The notes below the pieces were generated by a model. It was not told the DNA's origin. It did not search any database and saw nothing but the letters and a program-made list of their open reading frames with translations. Positions 1 through 11,649 of a DNA stretch of 64,000 bases are shown in pieces (the stretch's first letter is position 1; the number at the start of each line of letters is the position of its first letter). The position numbers and the translations under genes are program-made. Source of the stretch: Echinometra lucunter (lineage: Eukaryota; Echinodermata; Echinoidea; Camarodonta; Echinometridae); the NCBI GenBank assembly GCA_029962745.1, contig CM057157.1, positions 22,562,088 to 22,626,087 on the forward strand. Direction: 5' to 3'.

Positions 1-106
1 TGAGGGAGTGGTTCATCCCCCCCCCCCCCCCCACGACAGCAAAAGCTTAGAATCCACAGGTTTATGAAACTTGAAAAAACATCAGTATTTGGCACAAGTT
101 GCAAAG

Positions 107-874
107 GGGCAATTCCATGATTAGTAACGTTACATTTAAGCAAATTTTCATAACTTTTGATACAGAAAATAAATATCCATTTCATTTCAAGTCCTAATCT
201 TGAAACAACATATTCTCCCACACAAGGTCTATGATATATTAAAAAAAAAAAAAAAGCAACTGGACAATGTCGGAGCTGTAATGAGAACATTTGACCATGG
301 TTAGTAACGTTACAAAAAAAGGACACAAAAGATTAAGCAGTGTTTTTGAATAAAAAATCTCTCCTTACTGTGTTGTACCTCTAACTTAGAGCCATATCAG
401 TTTTACTTCTGATATGACGACAAATGTTTATCCACAAAAATTTTCAAGTTTTCCTCTCTGTTTTTTTAAGTAGACTCCAAAATCTTGGTTAGCCACATTA
501 CGGTTAGCCATATTACAGTTTGTCCACCACTACATATTTTAGATTTTTATACCTTTTCAGCAACTTATTTTTGAATATTTTCTTTTAATTTGGTGTGACA
601 CAATGTCCTTCAGATTATCCAATTGAAAAATTTATAAAGGAAGCGATGGTTTTCTGTCTAAGTCTAAAAACTGTGTGTAGTCCCATATATTTATGTTTCT
701 GTATAATTCAGATTCTGCAATAAGGAGACATTTGGAACAAATCTTTTTTGGTGCGTATGAAACCCTTTTGCATTTAAAATTTCTGTATGAATTTTAAGCC
801 CCAAAATTAACCTGAATTTGAGAAAGAGAAAAAATGAAGTTTGGGGCGATGTCCACTTAATCATGGAATTGCCC
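107..874. mobile_element. Non-autonomous TIR element with GGGCAATTCCATGATTA ends
   Basis: The 17-base sequence GGGCAATTCCATGATTA at 107-123 recurs inverted at 858-874. AAAG precedes the left end and follows the right end, a possible short target duplication. The interior holds GTTAGTAACGTTAC-type repeats near 121 and 300 and related GGTTAGCCA(C/T)ATTAC motifs near 487-515. No transposase is seen. Confidence 0.65.
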
Positions 875-1607
875 AAAGGGTTAATTCATCAATTTTGGCA
901 ACAAAAAAAAAAAGAAAAAAAAATCAATTAACCTTCTCATAGAGTTAATTTTAAAGCTAATCATTGAAAAAACATGAAGAGGTCCCAGATTCTGGTTGTT
1001 CTGATAATTTTCCATGTACAAGACTCTGTATCACTTATCACGAGAGAAAGTATGATTTGAGCTGTGTTCTTGACATCTCTTGAAAGCAGGTTTCCTCGCA
1101 GTTCCTAGAAAATCTACATTTCATAACATATGGAAACTATTCCGTATTTTTCACACTTCACTTCAGTGCTTTCATTCTGTCTGACATTTACATGTATCTC
1201 AGCTTTACTAAAGAAAATACAAGTCCCTAACACAAGCTCTGCTTTCCTAGTACATCATAAAAAATTGTTGTTGTTTCACAAGGAATTAAATGTGAATGTC
1301 AATTCATATTTAAAAAATTATTACCAGGAGGGGGAGAGAGCCCGATCAATGTGTCAACAATGTGAACAGGAAAAACAAGGCTTCTGGCTACAATTACTAC
1401 AACAGACATACATGTAAAAGCAGAATCATAAGTTCAGAGAAAGTGTGTTAACTATATATTGTTTATAAGAACCAATGCATTTATGGCTAACAACAGAAAG
1501 AATACTAATGTTCCAACAAAATCTTTATAAATGTCCCTCATGGGGAAAAAGGGAGGCTACTGCCCCATATATCTCCCCCTCCCCTCCCAATATCCTGCAA
1601 ACCTAAT
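875..1607. other. Gene-free stretch
   Basis: AT-rich sequence with short homopolymers. A 95-codon open stretch at 1130-1417 has no recognisable domain and no good splice context. Confidence 0.4.
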
Positions 1608-1757
1608 GGCCCAAATGCACAAGACTTATATAAACCATGGTCTAAGACTCTAAACCGTGGTTTAAACCTCCACAGTGGACTAAAATAAGGCCCCCCCAAA
1701 AATGTTATGTTGCCCCCAATCGACCGACCGTAAAATGCGAAAAAACAGGGTAAGGTT

Positions 1758-1789
<32 letters not shown>

Positions 1790-2312
1790 TTTTTTTGATA
1801 GCAGATCCAAACATACAAATGCACCGTTTTTGTGAGAAAATCTCGGATTTGGGCAAAGAATTTGCTAAACTTTGTATTCAATGGCTAAAAAAAACCCCAC
1901 TTTTATATGCATTTTGACTGCGTTCTGCCCGCTTTTTCCCCATTAGAAACTCATAAAAAATATCGGAAAACTCAACTCTCTCACGTCACACAACTGCACA
2001 TATTACACACGAGTGTCGGCTCGTGCTCAAACGCATGCATAACAGTTACAGTCCAGTGGGGTAGTTAAAAAAAATTTTTTTTTTTTTTTTAAATCGACTG
2101 ACCGACCTAATTTTCAAATTTTGTGCATGTGAGGGTAACATAATTTTTTTTTTTGGCCTAAGCATAAGCATTATAAGCGTATAAAATCGTATTTCTGTCA
2201 GCCCATTGTACAACAGGACATGTGTACTTCACTTACAGAGGTTCAAACCATAGCCAGCATAGTTTAAATTAAAACCAGGGTTTGAATACAAACCACTTTT
2301 GTGATTTGGGCC
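1608..2312. mobile_element. TIR element (GGCCCAAAT ends) interrupted by a nested element
   Basis: GGCCCAAATGCACAA at the left pairs with GGCCCAAATCACAAA, read inverted, at the right end (2312). Further inside, AAACCNNGG/TTTAAACC stretches also pair imperfectly. TAA flanks the right end and TAAT the left. The centre is occupied by a second element. Confidence 0.5.
1689..2158. mobile_element. Nested 470-bp element with TAA target duplication (PIF/Harbinger-like)
   Basis: Left end GGCCCCCCCAAAAATGTTAT pairs with the inverted right end GGCC(A)nTTATGTTACCC. TAA lies at 1686-1688 and again at 2159-2161, the TWA-type duplication known for PIF/Harbinger elements. AATCGACCGACC near the left and AAATCGACTGACCGACC near the right are direct, not inverted. 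Two long poly-T runs sit inside. No coding capacity. Confidence 0.5.
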
Positions 2313-5300
2313 TAAGAGTCTGCAACTATAGATTTTAAGAGTATGTCCACATCTACTCCAGACGAAAAGCTCTAGAGCTTCCCATAAAAGTACACCGTCT
2401 CTCTCCTGTGCCTATGGGGTCTCCACAACTTCAGAAGTTGCTGTAGCAGAGGAAGGGTTAAGAAACAATATGCATTCTGCAGATCTGGGCACATGTGCAG
2501 TTCCCATTAGAAATGACCCAGGTTATATTGCAAAGTACGATCTAGGGATGCATATATACACCACGCTGCGACAATAATGTCTTCCAGCTGACGCCATCTA
2601 ATGACCCGTTAAAGCATACGGCAGTGTAATGGGTCGGGGAGATATTGGACATGTGACATAACGAGGCTGGCAAGAGTTACATGAACTGACCTCTTGCTGT
2701 TTTTCCAGGTTGAACTTGATCCTGCTGTCATGCCCCGATCGAGGCAACTTATTATGACTCGTACCTATGGTTTGTGTCTCATCTTTCTTTGGAGGAGCTG
2801 ATGTGGGTCAGATCGTTTCATTAATGATTCAAAACGAGCCGAAGGGTGTCTGAGAATATATACCTCCTCTTCACTGCTCTATTCACACTGCATTTTGAAA
2901 GCCTTTTTACAATTTTGGTGAGCCCCAAAATTTTGCCAGACTTGTTATGTAGCAAGATGCTAGCAATGCTACAATGTATGCTACTGGGTGTTTTTCTTTC
3001 TTTTTTTTTCTTTCCTTTCCTTCCTTTCTTTCTTTCTTTTCTTTTTCTTCTTTCTTTTTAAGTGGAATATCACACAAAAGAGAAGTCAAACATAATTGCT
3101 AAAAAAAAAAAAACGCCATCACCATCTTCTCCTTTCAAATTAAATTTTTGTTACCCGTTCCTCAACTTAGCTCCACAGTACCTTCAGAAATTTATTTAGA
3201 TAGGTTTTTTTGTGTTTTGGTGGGTTTTTTTTTTTCATTTTGAGTGGGTAGTCAGAAATGCTTGCCTGCCTACTAGTAATCTAATGACTACTCCCACAAA
3301 ATAATCAAATATCAACGCTAATTTCTGACAGGAAAGCTCCAGTGTAGCACGCACGTCTCAGAATTGTTTTTTTTTCCCAGTCACAATTGATTTCCCAATG
3401 GTCCATCATTAGTAGGTCTAGACCTTTCAACAGACTGAAATTAATATCATACGCACACAGCCATAAGAGAGATATGATATAATGCAGAATTATTGCCCTT
3501 TTAGCATTTTAAAATAAAGTTGGTATGACAGTTATGGATTGATCCAGGGCAAGAGAGAAAAAAGTCAAGAAAATGGGCATCGCTAACTCTAAAGTACATT
3601 CATATATGCCCAGTTTGCCATAATTTAAGGACTCTCACAGCTTATCTTGCAGTTTTGGCAATGGAATTATGCTGAAAGAGAAAGAGTTCAGACATGCAAG
3701 CAGGTTGTTTGTATCAGCAAATGATAAATCTAATGATTTTTTTCCCCATCCAAAGCATGCTATACCAGTGCCCTGCTGCAGAAAACTTCCTTTTGAAGGT
3801 TAAACTTTGCCAGCAATGGTAATTTCCTTGGAAACCTTGAATTTGGCTGTTGAGCAATAATATTATGGTAGTTACCATTGATGGCAGAATTACCATTAAT
3901 GGTATACAATGGGGCCCAGAACAACAAAAGAGAACAAACCCAACTAAATATTCAGCAGAGTTTTCCATAGAAGCCACATGAGAAAAAGAATAGTGAAAAA
4001 AATCCTAATTTTGCAATCTTCTGTTCAAAGCATGTGAAATACGAAAGCAAACAAAACCTGCAAACAAAACCTTTTACCAAATGCACTAAAAGTGCTTTCC
4101 ACTTCCAAACACTTACATCGTAACATTTCTTTTTAATGCACCTTGCAAGCTCCTTATTTTTCATGTCATACAAACAGTCTCCTGCCATTTTCTTTACAAA
4201 AGTACATGTAAATGAAAAACACGAATGAAAGAATGTCTATTTACCAAGATGCATCACCATGGCAATATATGGGGAAATTCTTCCATTAAAGAAAGGCTAC
4301 CAATCCACTGTTTCCTGTTTGCCTCAATTCTCTACGCTAAAATGTCGAGCCATTATGAGCTCAGTACAGGGAGTTCCCATTTATAATGGTTTCATTCTTG
4401 CAAAGCAATTTCAAGAGATTAAATTTCATGGATGTGTAAGACATCTGAATAACTTCTGAAAAACAATTCATCCATGAACATGTATCAAAAGGTTTTAAAA
4501 AAACAAAAAATAAAGGAAGAATGAAATGATACATACATGTATCATGCAATCCTCAGTTTTCAAAGAAAAAAAGTGTGAAATAATGTGCGTCTGTGGCAGC
4601 ATTTTAAATCAATGTGTTATCGCAATTGCTGTACTTTAATCGGTATAATCAATATTAAAGAATATACCTATTTCTGTACACTTGTATAAAAGTCATAACT
4701 AAACAACAATAGTGACTATCACACTAGCACAAATGCTTATGACATGACATGACTACTGTATGTATATGTACTTCTTAGGTGAACATCAGGGCTAGGAAAC
4801 TCCTCCCCCTCCCGTTACACACTGACTGAACTGGACAATTCAATGAGCATACTGACAAACTTGCACTATGTCAACAGCTAATGTGATATAGTTCACAGGA
4901 AATATAGATCTATGTGTGCTTCTCTGATTAAGCCATACTTTTTGATCACCACAGAGTCCTAAAAATGGAAAAAGTAAACATGGACTTGACGTTCATTAAA
5001 ACTGATGCACCATTTGTCATTTCAGAATTCAAGAATAGAAACTGCCACATCACCACAACCAGCCTTTGCCCTCTCCAACTTCTCCCTCAGTGTATACACT
5101 TAAACTTGGAATATTTGTTCCATTTCTTCATCTCATGCTCTGCCAGAGAATTTATGGGTAGTTTCCCTTTCTATTTGATGGTTGAAAGTTTCTTATTTGC
5201 AAGTTTACTTTAATGAGTGACAATTGCTCCATCCTTGCAGATATTCAATTCATAACTTCAACCAACCATTATAACTGCACTTGATCATCATAACTACACT

Positions 5301-5417
5301 TAAATTTATAACAGATAGAATTTGGACTGCAAGATCTCAAATTTGTGTCTAGCCACAGGTAAATACATGAAAAATTACCACTTAAACACTTGACCCTGCA
5401 TTCTTGGGGTAATGGAG
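2313..5417. other. Gene-free stretch with a CTTT-rich tract
   Basis: A TTTC/TTCC-rich microsatellite lies at about 2995-3058. A small inverted repeat of TACCATTRATGG lies at 3872-3904. A TTTTTCCAG before 2719 is acceptor-like, but the following frame has no donor and soon stops. Nothing else is supportable. Confidence 0.4.
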
Positions 5418-5993
5418 TTTAAAGGGTAAGTCCACCCTAGAAATTTCACTGTTTCAATAAAAGGAGATAAATTTGAACAGCATTTTAAAAAAGAAATGAG
5501 CAAAATCGATCAAAGAATAAGAAAATTACACTCATTTACATTTTCTAGTAAACTACTCTCAGCTCTGCAAATTGGCAACACTGATGAGTATGACATCATA
5601 TGCGAACAGCTCTCCATTCACTTTGTACATAAAATTTCACATTTTCTCAATTTCTTGGAAGTTACACATTTTCTAACCCCCATAGTCAATGTATGTTCAG
5701 AAGAATTGCTTTTTACATAACATACTTTGATTATGGGGTAAGAAAATGTGTAACTTTCAAGAAAATTGAGAAAATGTGAAATTTTATGTACAAAGTGAAT
5801 GGAGAGCTGCTCGCATATGATGTCATCAGTGTTGCCAATTTGCAGAGCCGAAAGCAATTTACTAGAAAATGTAAATGAGTGTAATTTTCTTATTCTTTGA
5901 TCGATTTTGCTCATTTCTTTTTTAAAATGCTGTTCAAATTTATCTCCTTTTATTGAAATAGTGAAACTTCTAGGGTAGACTTTCCCTTTAAAG
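5418..5993. mobile_element. TTAA-flanked long fold-back element, copy 1
   Basis: Near-perfect palindrome of about 575 bp. The left arm starts TTTAAAGGGTAAGTCCACCC and the right arm ends in GACTTTCCCTTTAAA. The arms meet near 5720 around a short loop containing ACATAACATAC. Both arms carry the same gene-like open stretch, explaining open reading frames of up to 147 codons on both strands; these are not genes. Ends at TTAA resemble piggyBac-type target duplications. Confidence 0.85.
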
Positions 5994-6008
5994 AAAATAA
6001 AGAATAAC

Positions 6009-6279
6009 ATAAGGTATCTTATCTTTACGTCGTTGTGGGAAAGAACGCGTCCGGAATGCAAAATGAAAAATTACCGAAAATAAAATTTTTCAAACAATAA
6101 TTGATAATTTCACGGATAGCATGCAGACCTTGTAAATTGATATACGATCTTCTTGTGGCATGATCTTTGCTAAAATTCTATTCCAGTATGTCGAAATAGA
6201 TAGTTTGATTTTTACATTTTAGTATTTTGCGTTCTGGATGCATTCTTTCGCACAACAACATAAAGATAAAATGCCTGAG
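6009..6279. mobile_element. Short fold-back element with ~45-bp imperfect TIRs
   Basis: TTATCTTTACGTCGTTGTGG at the left pairs with TTATCTTTATGTTGTTGTGC, read inverted, at the right. Pairing continues through GAAAGAAYGCRTCC. It lies 15 bp from the preceding fold-back. No coding capacity. Confidence 0.65.
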
Positions 6280-6284
6280 ACCAC

Positions 6285-6749
6285 ACCGTTAGGGCATTTA
6301 TGCAATTATGCAATTACGTAATAGTCATAATTATTGTTCAAATGGCTGTTCGATTCCATAAACGCCCTAATTCATGCCCTTGCCTGGTCTACGTCATTAG
6401 TCGCTTTTACGTTAATTGAGAGTATATTTGAACTCTCAACTGCGCAGTGTGTGATGTTCATATTTTGAATGTAATGACGTGGAACCCAAAACATACAGGG
6501 CAAAATATCTTTGATTTGTACAATTGAAATAATGACTGGCCGGCCTGGAAAATTAGTATATTTTTCCTTGCAGACTTTACTTCTGACTTGCAAATGTAGA
6601 AGACTGCTAGCAAGATATATTCTAAGCTTTGACAAAGGAAAATGATGCATGATGCAAAAAGAAAAATGCACAAGAATTGTCAAAGTCCTGTAGTAAAAAG
6701 GATGGCACTATTTAGAAGGTAGAGCTTGAGGCAACTTTAGACTTGACCC
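6285..6749. repeat. Dispersed repeat segments shared with 42.9 kb and 49.1 kb
   Basis: 6341-6445 (ACGCCCTAATTCATG, then TATATTTGAACTC) is related to sequence on both sides of the element at 43005-43590. 6600-6740 (GGCACTATTTAGAAGGT) is related to 49130-49260 (GGCACTATACAGGAGGT). Frames of up to 103 codons here are not conserved proteins that I recognise. Confidence 0.5.
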
Positions 6750-6835
6750 AAACCCTAATCCTAACCCTAACCCTAACCCCTACCCAGACCTACATGTAAA
6801 TCCTAATCACAATCTTAACCCTCACTTCTGTCTGT
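6749..6835. repeat. Interstitial telomere-like CCCTAA repeat
   Basis: Several AACCCT/CCCTAA units, perfect in the middle and degenerating toward 6830. Echinoderms and most animals have TTAGGG telomeres, so this is a short interstitial telomeric tract. Confidence 0.75.
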
Positions 6836-7453
6836 GACCATATAAAACCTTAATTATACCTCACAGGGAGCATGTGTTGATTTACTGGCCATAATTTTTC
6901 ATAATCTACCTACTCTGCTTGTTCTCTATAAAAGGAAATAGAACAAGAACTACATCATGTAATCAATCATGATGTACTTGTCCATGTATACCTGTACATG
7001 TTGACACAAGCACTGTTCGTATACTGTACGTAATTTGATTTCACGCTGACGTGCATCTTGAAATTCCTCCACAAAAGGAGGAAGTAGTCAAATCTTGAAC
7101 AATGGACTTTTTGTTTTTCTCAAAAGCCATATGGCAAGTCATAAATTTACCATAAATCTACATTGTAATGACCATAATCACTACATGCATAATTGCGTAT
7201 GGTTTATACATATACACAATGCAGTTTTCATGCTGAGAGTCAGCTAAGTTCTAAATCCTGACGACATTGGACTTTGGTCAGTAAACCTGAAATACCTCTT
7301 CTCAAGTGTCATATCTCAAGTCATGGATCTACCACAAATGCATGATGTAATCAATATTAAACAGTGACTTTAGAAAGAAAATAAAGCAGGCAAATTCAGG
7401 TTATTTTGTCTCAGATACGTCACTGACCGCATCCTGGGTTGCAGTCCATCTGC
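6836..7453. other. Gene-free stretch
   Basis: AT-rich sequence with scattered TACATGT motifs. Nothing recognised. Confidence 0.35.
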
Positions 7454-7454
7454 G

Positions 7455-7596
7455 CCCCGTTTCATAAAACTTGTTATCAATAACAAGTTGCGATAACAGT
7501 TATAAGCTACTGAAATCCTTGCATCTGATTGGCTGAGAGCAAATTTGTCATAGAAATGTGGCAATTGTTACGGACAACAGGTTTTATGAAACGGGG
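7455..7596. mobile_element. MITE with CCCCGTTTCATAAAAC termini
   Basis: GCCCCGTTTCATAAAACTTG at the left pairs with the inverted right end GCCCCGTTTCATAAAACCTG. The interior contains TTATCAATAACAAGTT and GATTGGCTGA. About 145 bp in total. Confidence 0.65.
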
Positions 7597-7676
7597 CCCC
7601 GATGACTCTGGTCATCATATTCAGTTTAATAGTCTTATAATTTAAGTGCTCAAGCCACGATAACTATTAAAGTGAA

Positions 7677-7722
7677 ACGGGGGTGGGGGGGTGGGGGGGG
7701 GTGGGGGGAGGGGGGGGGGTTT
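7677..7722 (+). repeat. G-rich tract with quadruplex potential
   Basis: Multiple runs of four to nine G separated by single T or A bases, on the plus strand. Confidence 0.8.
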
Positions 7723-9349
7723 TGCAGAGGTTCATGGCTGCATCTGTGAACAGACCTTTAGAGATTCCTGCAAACTAGCAGGAATTAGTCACTGATTCAA
7801 CAATGGACTTTGATCTGTAAACTGGCCAGTCTTTGCTTTCGCTTTCAGCATCATATCTGAAGTCACAGAGTTATCTCTATGGTCTTTCCCTAAATTAACC
7901 CTAAGGTCATCACTGTACGCGCTGCACTTTAAATACCAATTTTATCCCTTTTCAAGGAGGATGTTTCTCAAGTATGTAGGAGTTCAAGAAACTTTGATGC
8001 AAGTTGCATGTATGGCCAGTTTTTGGTTTATAATATCTAAGGTACATGTACAGAGACAGGACTCATATTTTCAACTTGCTTCGCCCTTACCATTACATCA
8101 TACATGTATATAGCAGGGCTCTCCAATACACTTTTTGGTTGGGGTTTTGGATTAAAATTCTTGGTTCTGTTTGTATTGAGCCCTTTGTTAACTCATAGAC
8201 GTACAGTGCCTTCTTTAGGAGACGCTTTGGCAGTATCTGTTGGGCCAGAATGCTGGGCAAGACATATTATACATGAGTACAAAGAGAAAAATTCGCTGAA
8301 AATTTTGAGTCCATTTTCAATGCAGTATGATGTTGCAATTTCGAATTAGAGTAGTTTAAATGTGACTAATCATTAAAGTCTTTAAATTGGCAATGCAGTG
8401 AATATTACATAATCCCTATTTCCGCATTCAAATTGGCAGTTTCCGCTTCAATTTTACAATCATCATTCATTTTGGTTCATGTTATATCTATTTTATTTTT
8501 TTCAAACTATGTAAGAGTAGAAGAAAAATAATAGTTGTTGCCAATATGAGGATTGAAGTGGGGGGGGGGGACCCATCTGCCCCTGGCACGCGGTATAAAG
8601 GTGCAGCTCAAAGTTTTTCCGTAATCCCCATGGTACCATGTTATACTGCTCCATTCATTAAAACATGCTGTACAGAGTACATGTACCTGTAGACAAGAAC
8701 ATCGTCTGTCTAGTAATTACTGAAATTAATCAGCTCCTCCTCGGATTGGTAACATTTTTTTTTTTTTCACTCCTTCATGGTCTGAAAAATAAAAATGCTT
8801 ACATGTACAGTATACCAAGAACTAATGTAAATGAAAAATGTAAAATGTAAAATTAAACAGTAAAATTGCCAATTTAAATCCAAAGTAGTCATCATACAAT
8901 TTAAACTGAATTGCCAAGTCAAATGATCAGCTGCAATGAACTTGCTCTTATTTTAAAATGGTACAAAATATTGTAATAGAAATGGATGTGGGGTTTTCAG
9001 TTTGTTTTTTTTTTCTTTCTGCCCATGTATACTCTCAAATTCCTACCATTCTGGATAAAAAGAAAAATGTGTCACTAATAGGAAACACTGTACTACTACA
9101 TCAGCAAATTATGTCAGAACATTGAAAAAGCCAATTTGCAAAAGGGGACAAGCTATGGCTTCAGAGTTCTTGGCTTTTAAAGGGGGTACCCAATGCTGAA
9201 ACAATGTTAGTTCATTTAAAAGAGCATGATTTCATTAGCAGAAAATCATCTTGCCTATTTTTTTTTAGGTCGTGTTGCCAAGGAAACCCCAAAATGTGGT
9301 AAGATTTCAGGATATTTTTGACCCCTCAGCTGTGACCCAGTTTCAACTG
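7723..9349. other. Gene-free stretch
   Basis: Short open stretches at 8104-8349 and 8665-8850 have no domain or splice context. A CAGGGCTC motif at 8114 resembles the end of the small elements at 16759 and 37974, but no matching partner end was found. Confidence 0.35.
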
Positions 9350-9498
9350 GGTACCCACTTTGACGTCAAAATGACGTCAAAGTGGGTACCATGTCGCGCA
9401 ATTCTAGCAAAATGCGCGCTAGGTATAATACATATTGTACAGTCTAGCGCGCAGCACAACTGCAATGCGCGAAGCTAGGTACCCACTTTGACGTCATA
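9350..9498. mobile_element. Fold-back MITE carrying three full CRE palindromes
   Basis: GGTACCCACTTTGACGTCA at 9350-9368 is followed, after AAA, by its exact inverse at 9372-9390. The same 19 bases recur at 9478-9496. 9371-9498 is itself an imperfect hairpin (GCGCGCTAG near 9415 pairs with CTAGCGCGC near 9443). TGACGTCA, the consensus cAMP-response element, therefore occurs at 9361, 9372 and 9489. Confidence 0.7.
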
Positions 9499-9839
9499 CC
9501 TCATACTCAAATTTTTTGGTCAACTCTTGACTTTTTATGAGAAAATTAGCCAAAATGCATTGATTTCGATTGAAAATCATCAAATTTTTAATGTTATTCT
9601 TCTTAGAATTCTATTCTCGATCATATATCAAAAAAAAAATTACCATTGTGTAATCACTTTAAGCATTGTATTTATAAAATGGGTATAAAGTGGCTGCATA
9701 AACATCCTGCTAAAGTTTTTTTTTTTTTTTTTTTTTTTTGGGGGGGGGCTGCTCTCAATTCACTCTTATTCAGTAAGTGTGGAAAAGGACTCCAGACCTT
9801 ATTCTATGTATTTGAGTCACTCAAAGCACTCTTAATCTA

Positions 9840-10765
9840 GTGTGTAAATGAAACCTCGAGCTCCCTACCTGAGCCTATTGGACTAAAATTAGACTAAAAG
9901 AAGTTAAAAGGGTCCCTTGCAGTGCCTCCTTGTAAGCAGATCCTGCCTGTAATGGGTAAAACTGCACTAAATTGGAAGTGTAAATGGAGTCCTACTATCT
10001 AAGTCGCAGCATTTACAGTGTACTTCTCTTTTAATAGAAACACTATGGCCGGAATTCACAAAGTACGTGTAGGTTTAAACCCCCTCTTTGGTTTTTTACG
10101 CATATGAGCACAGAATCCAGTCCAATTACTTAAGCGTGCAAATGGCCAATATGCGACAATTTACACTTACGGAGGTATAAACCAACCCACAGTTTAATGT
10201 GAATTCCGGCCTATAAATTCACCTAGATGAACAAAATGAAGTAGAGCCTTTCTACAGACCACATTATTAAGGGAGAAAGAAGAAGTGAAATGGGTCTCTT
10301 TCTGCATGGCCTTGCTAGGAAAATTGCACTGAATTACGATTGTGAATGAGGTCTTATCATATCAATCTTGGCATTTACGTTCACTTTAAATAGTATGACT
10401 TTAAATTGAGAGTATGAATGAGGCCTTAATAAACAAAACAAAGTGCATTCTAAGAAGACTAAAGAAGTTGAAGTGTACCCTGGTGTATCTCTTTGCTAAC
10501 AACTCCTGCCTGTAATGGGTAAAAGTGCACTAAATTCATCAAAAGTGTCAAATGAGGTCTTGCTACAGTCTTGGTATTTACTTCACTTTGAAAAGAAACA
10601 CTGTAAAATTGGGAGTATGAATGGGGCCTATCTATGGCACCTAGATGCAGAGAAGAAGTACATTAGAGAGAGAAAAAACTTAAGAAGTAGTTAAAAGGGT
10701 TCCTTGGCCCCATGCTGTACATGAACATGTACCTCCTCGCTAGTAACTCCTGCTTGCAATGAGTA
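9840..10765 (+). repeat. Degenerate ~200-220-bp tandem array, about four units
   Basis: Landmark AAGAAGTTAAAAGGGTCCCT recurs in diverged form near 9899, 10271, 10463 and 10684. CCTGTAATGGGTAAAA recurs near 9950 and 10510, and ATGAGGTCTT near 10346 and 10552. After subtracting the MITE inserted at 10047-10211, spacings are about 204, 192 and 221 bp. Confidence 0.6.
10047..10211. mobile_element. 165-bp MITE with GGCCGGAATTCACA ends
   Basis: GGCCGGAATTCACA opens the element and its inverse closes it with one mismatch near the inner edge. TAT flanks both sides (10044-10046 and 10212-10214). It splits a tandem-array unit whose uninterrupted relatives lie downstream. Confidence 0.75.
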
Positions 10766-11438
10766 TTATTCATGTCACGCATACCCTTCTCCGGCTCCCA
10801 TGACGACTTGCGTCTGAGCAATCAAAGTGTGAGAGGGTGATCTCTAAACGTGCCTAACCGCCGCACTGCATCCCACAATTTCCAAGAGCTTCACAAAAGA
10901 AGATCATGTCGGCTTTTCCCGGATAATGCCCTACTTTTACTGCTTGACGGCCACAGAGGAGACAATTAGAAGCTAGTTTGCCTCGAATACATGTAGATCA
11001 TGATGTTGAATATGCAATACAAAATGCAACAGTGTGGGTTCAGTATTAGGTTTGGGGAGATTAGCAGAGTATACAATGCAACAAGTAAGTTACAATTACA
11101 TGTACACTGCATCATTCAACGTTTGTCTCTGAAATATTGAAAAAGTGATTTAATTCTATAAGGATACATCTTTCTCAAAACGTAAACATTAAAGGCAATG
11201 CAACTTGTGTAGTCACATGATTAGATACACCGCCCTCTTCGTTGTTTTTTTTTTCATCTTCTTCATGCTATACTGGCAAAAGTCTTCATGTGCAAAATTG
11301 TGCAAACCTCTTGCAATGCAGTGCAGTACAGTACAAGCACATACTTGTACAAGATAGCACTGATTACATGGTACTCTCAGCATCTACAAGTTTAATAATC
11401 CATTAGAAATAGTTTACAACAAGGCGTTTGCGATGTTG
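10766..11438. other. Gene-free stretch
   Basis: Moderately GC-rich around 10780-10920, then AT-rich with TACATGTA motifs. Nothing recognised. Confidence 0.35.
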
Positions 11439-11649
11439 TGTCTCGCCCACTTGTGAAAATAACTAGAAATATCGCGATCTGTGATGGCACACAACAGAAC
11501 TGTATCGAAAGCTCATTGTGAAATAACTGGGATGGAATAACATTTGATAAAATATGAGAAGGGTTTTTTATGAAATGGTACTGCATTTTCACGTGCATGT
11601 ACTTTCCCTGCTTCACTGGACAAGAAATGACAGAGGAAAAGCAAATTCA

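Noticed and set aside
2719..2790. Possible exon after GTTTTTCCAG
   Set aside because: The frame closes soon and no GTRAG donor follows.
5618..6061. 147-codon open frame on the minus strand, with partners at 5496, 27420, 48731 and 60395
   Set aside because: All lie in arms of the same palindromic element and appear on both strands; no domain, and each copy has different stops.
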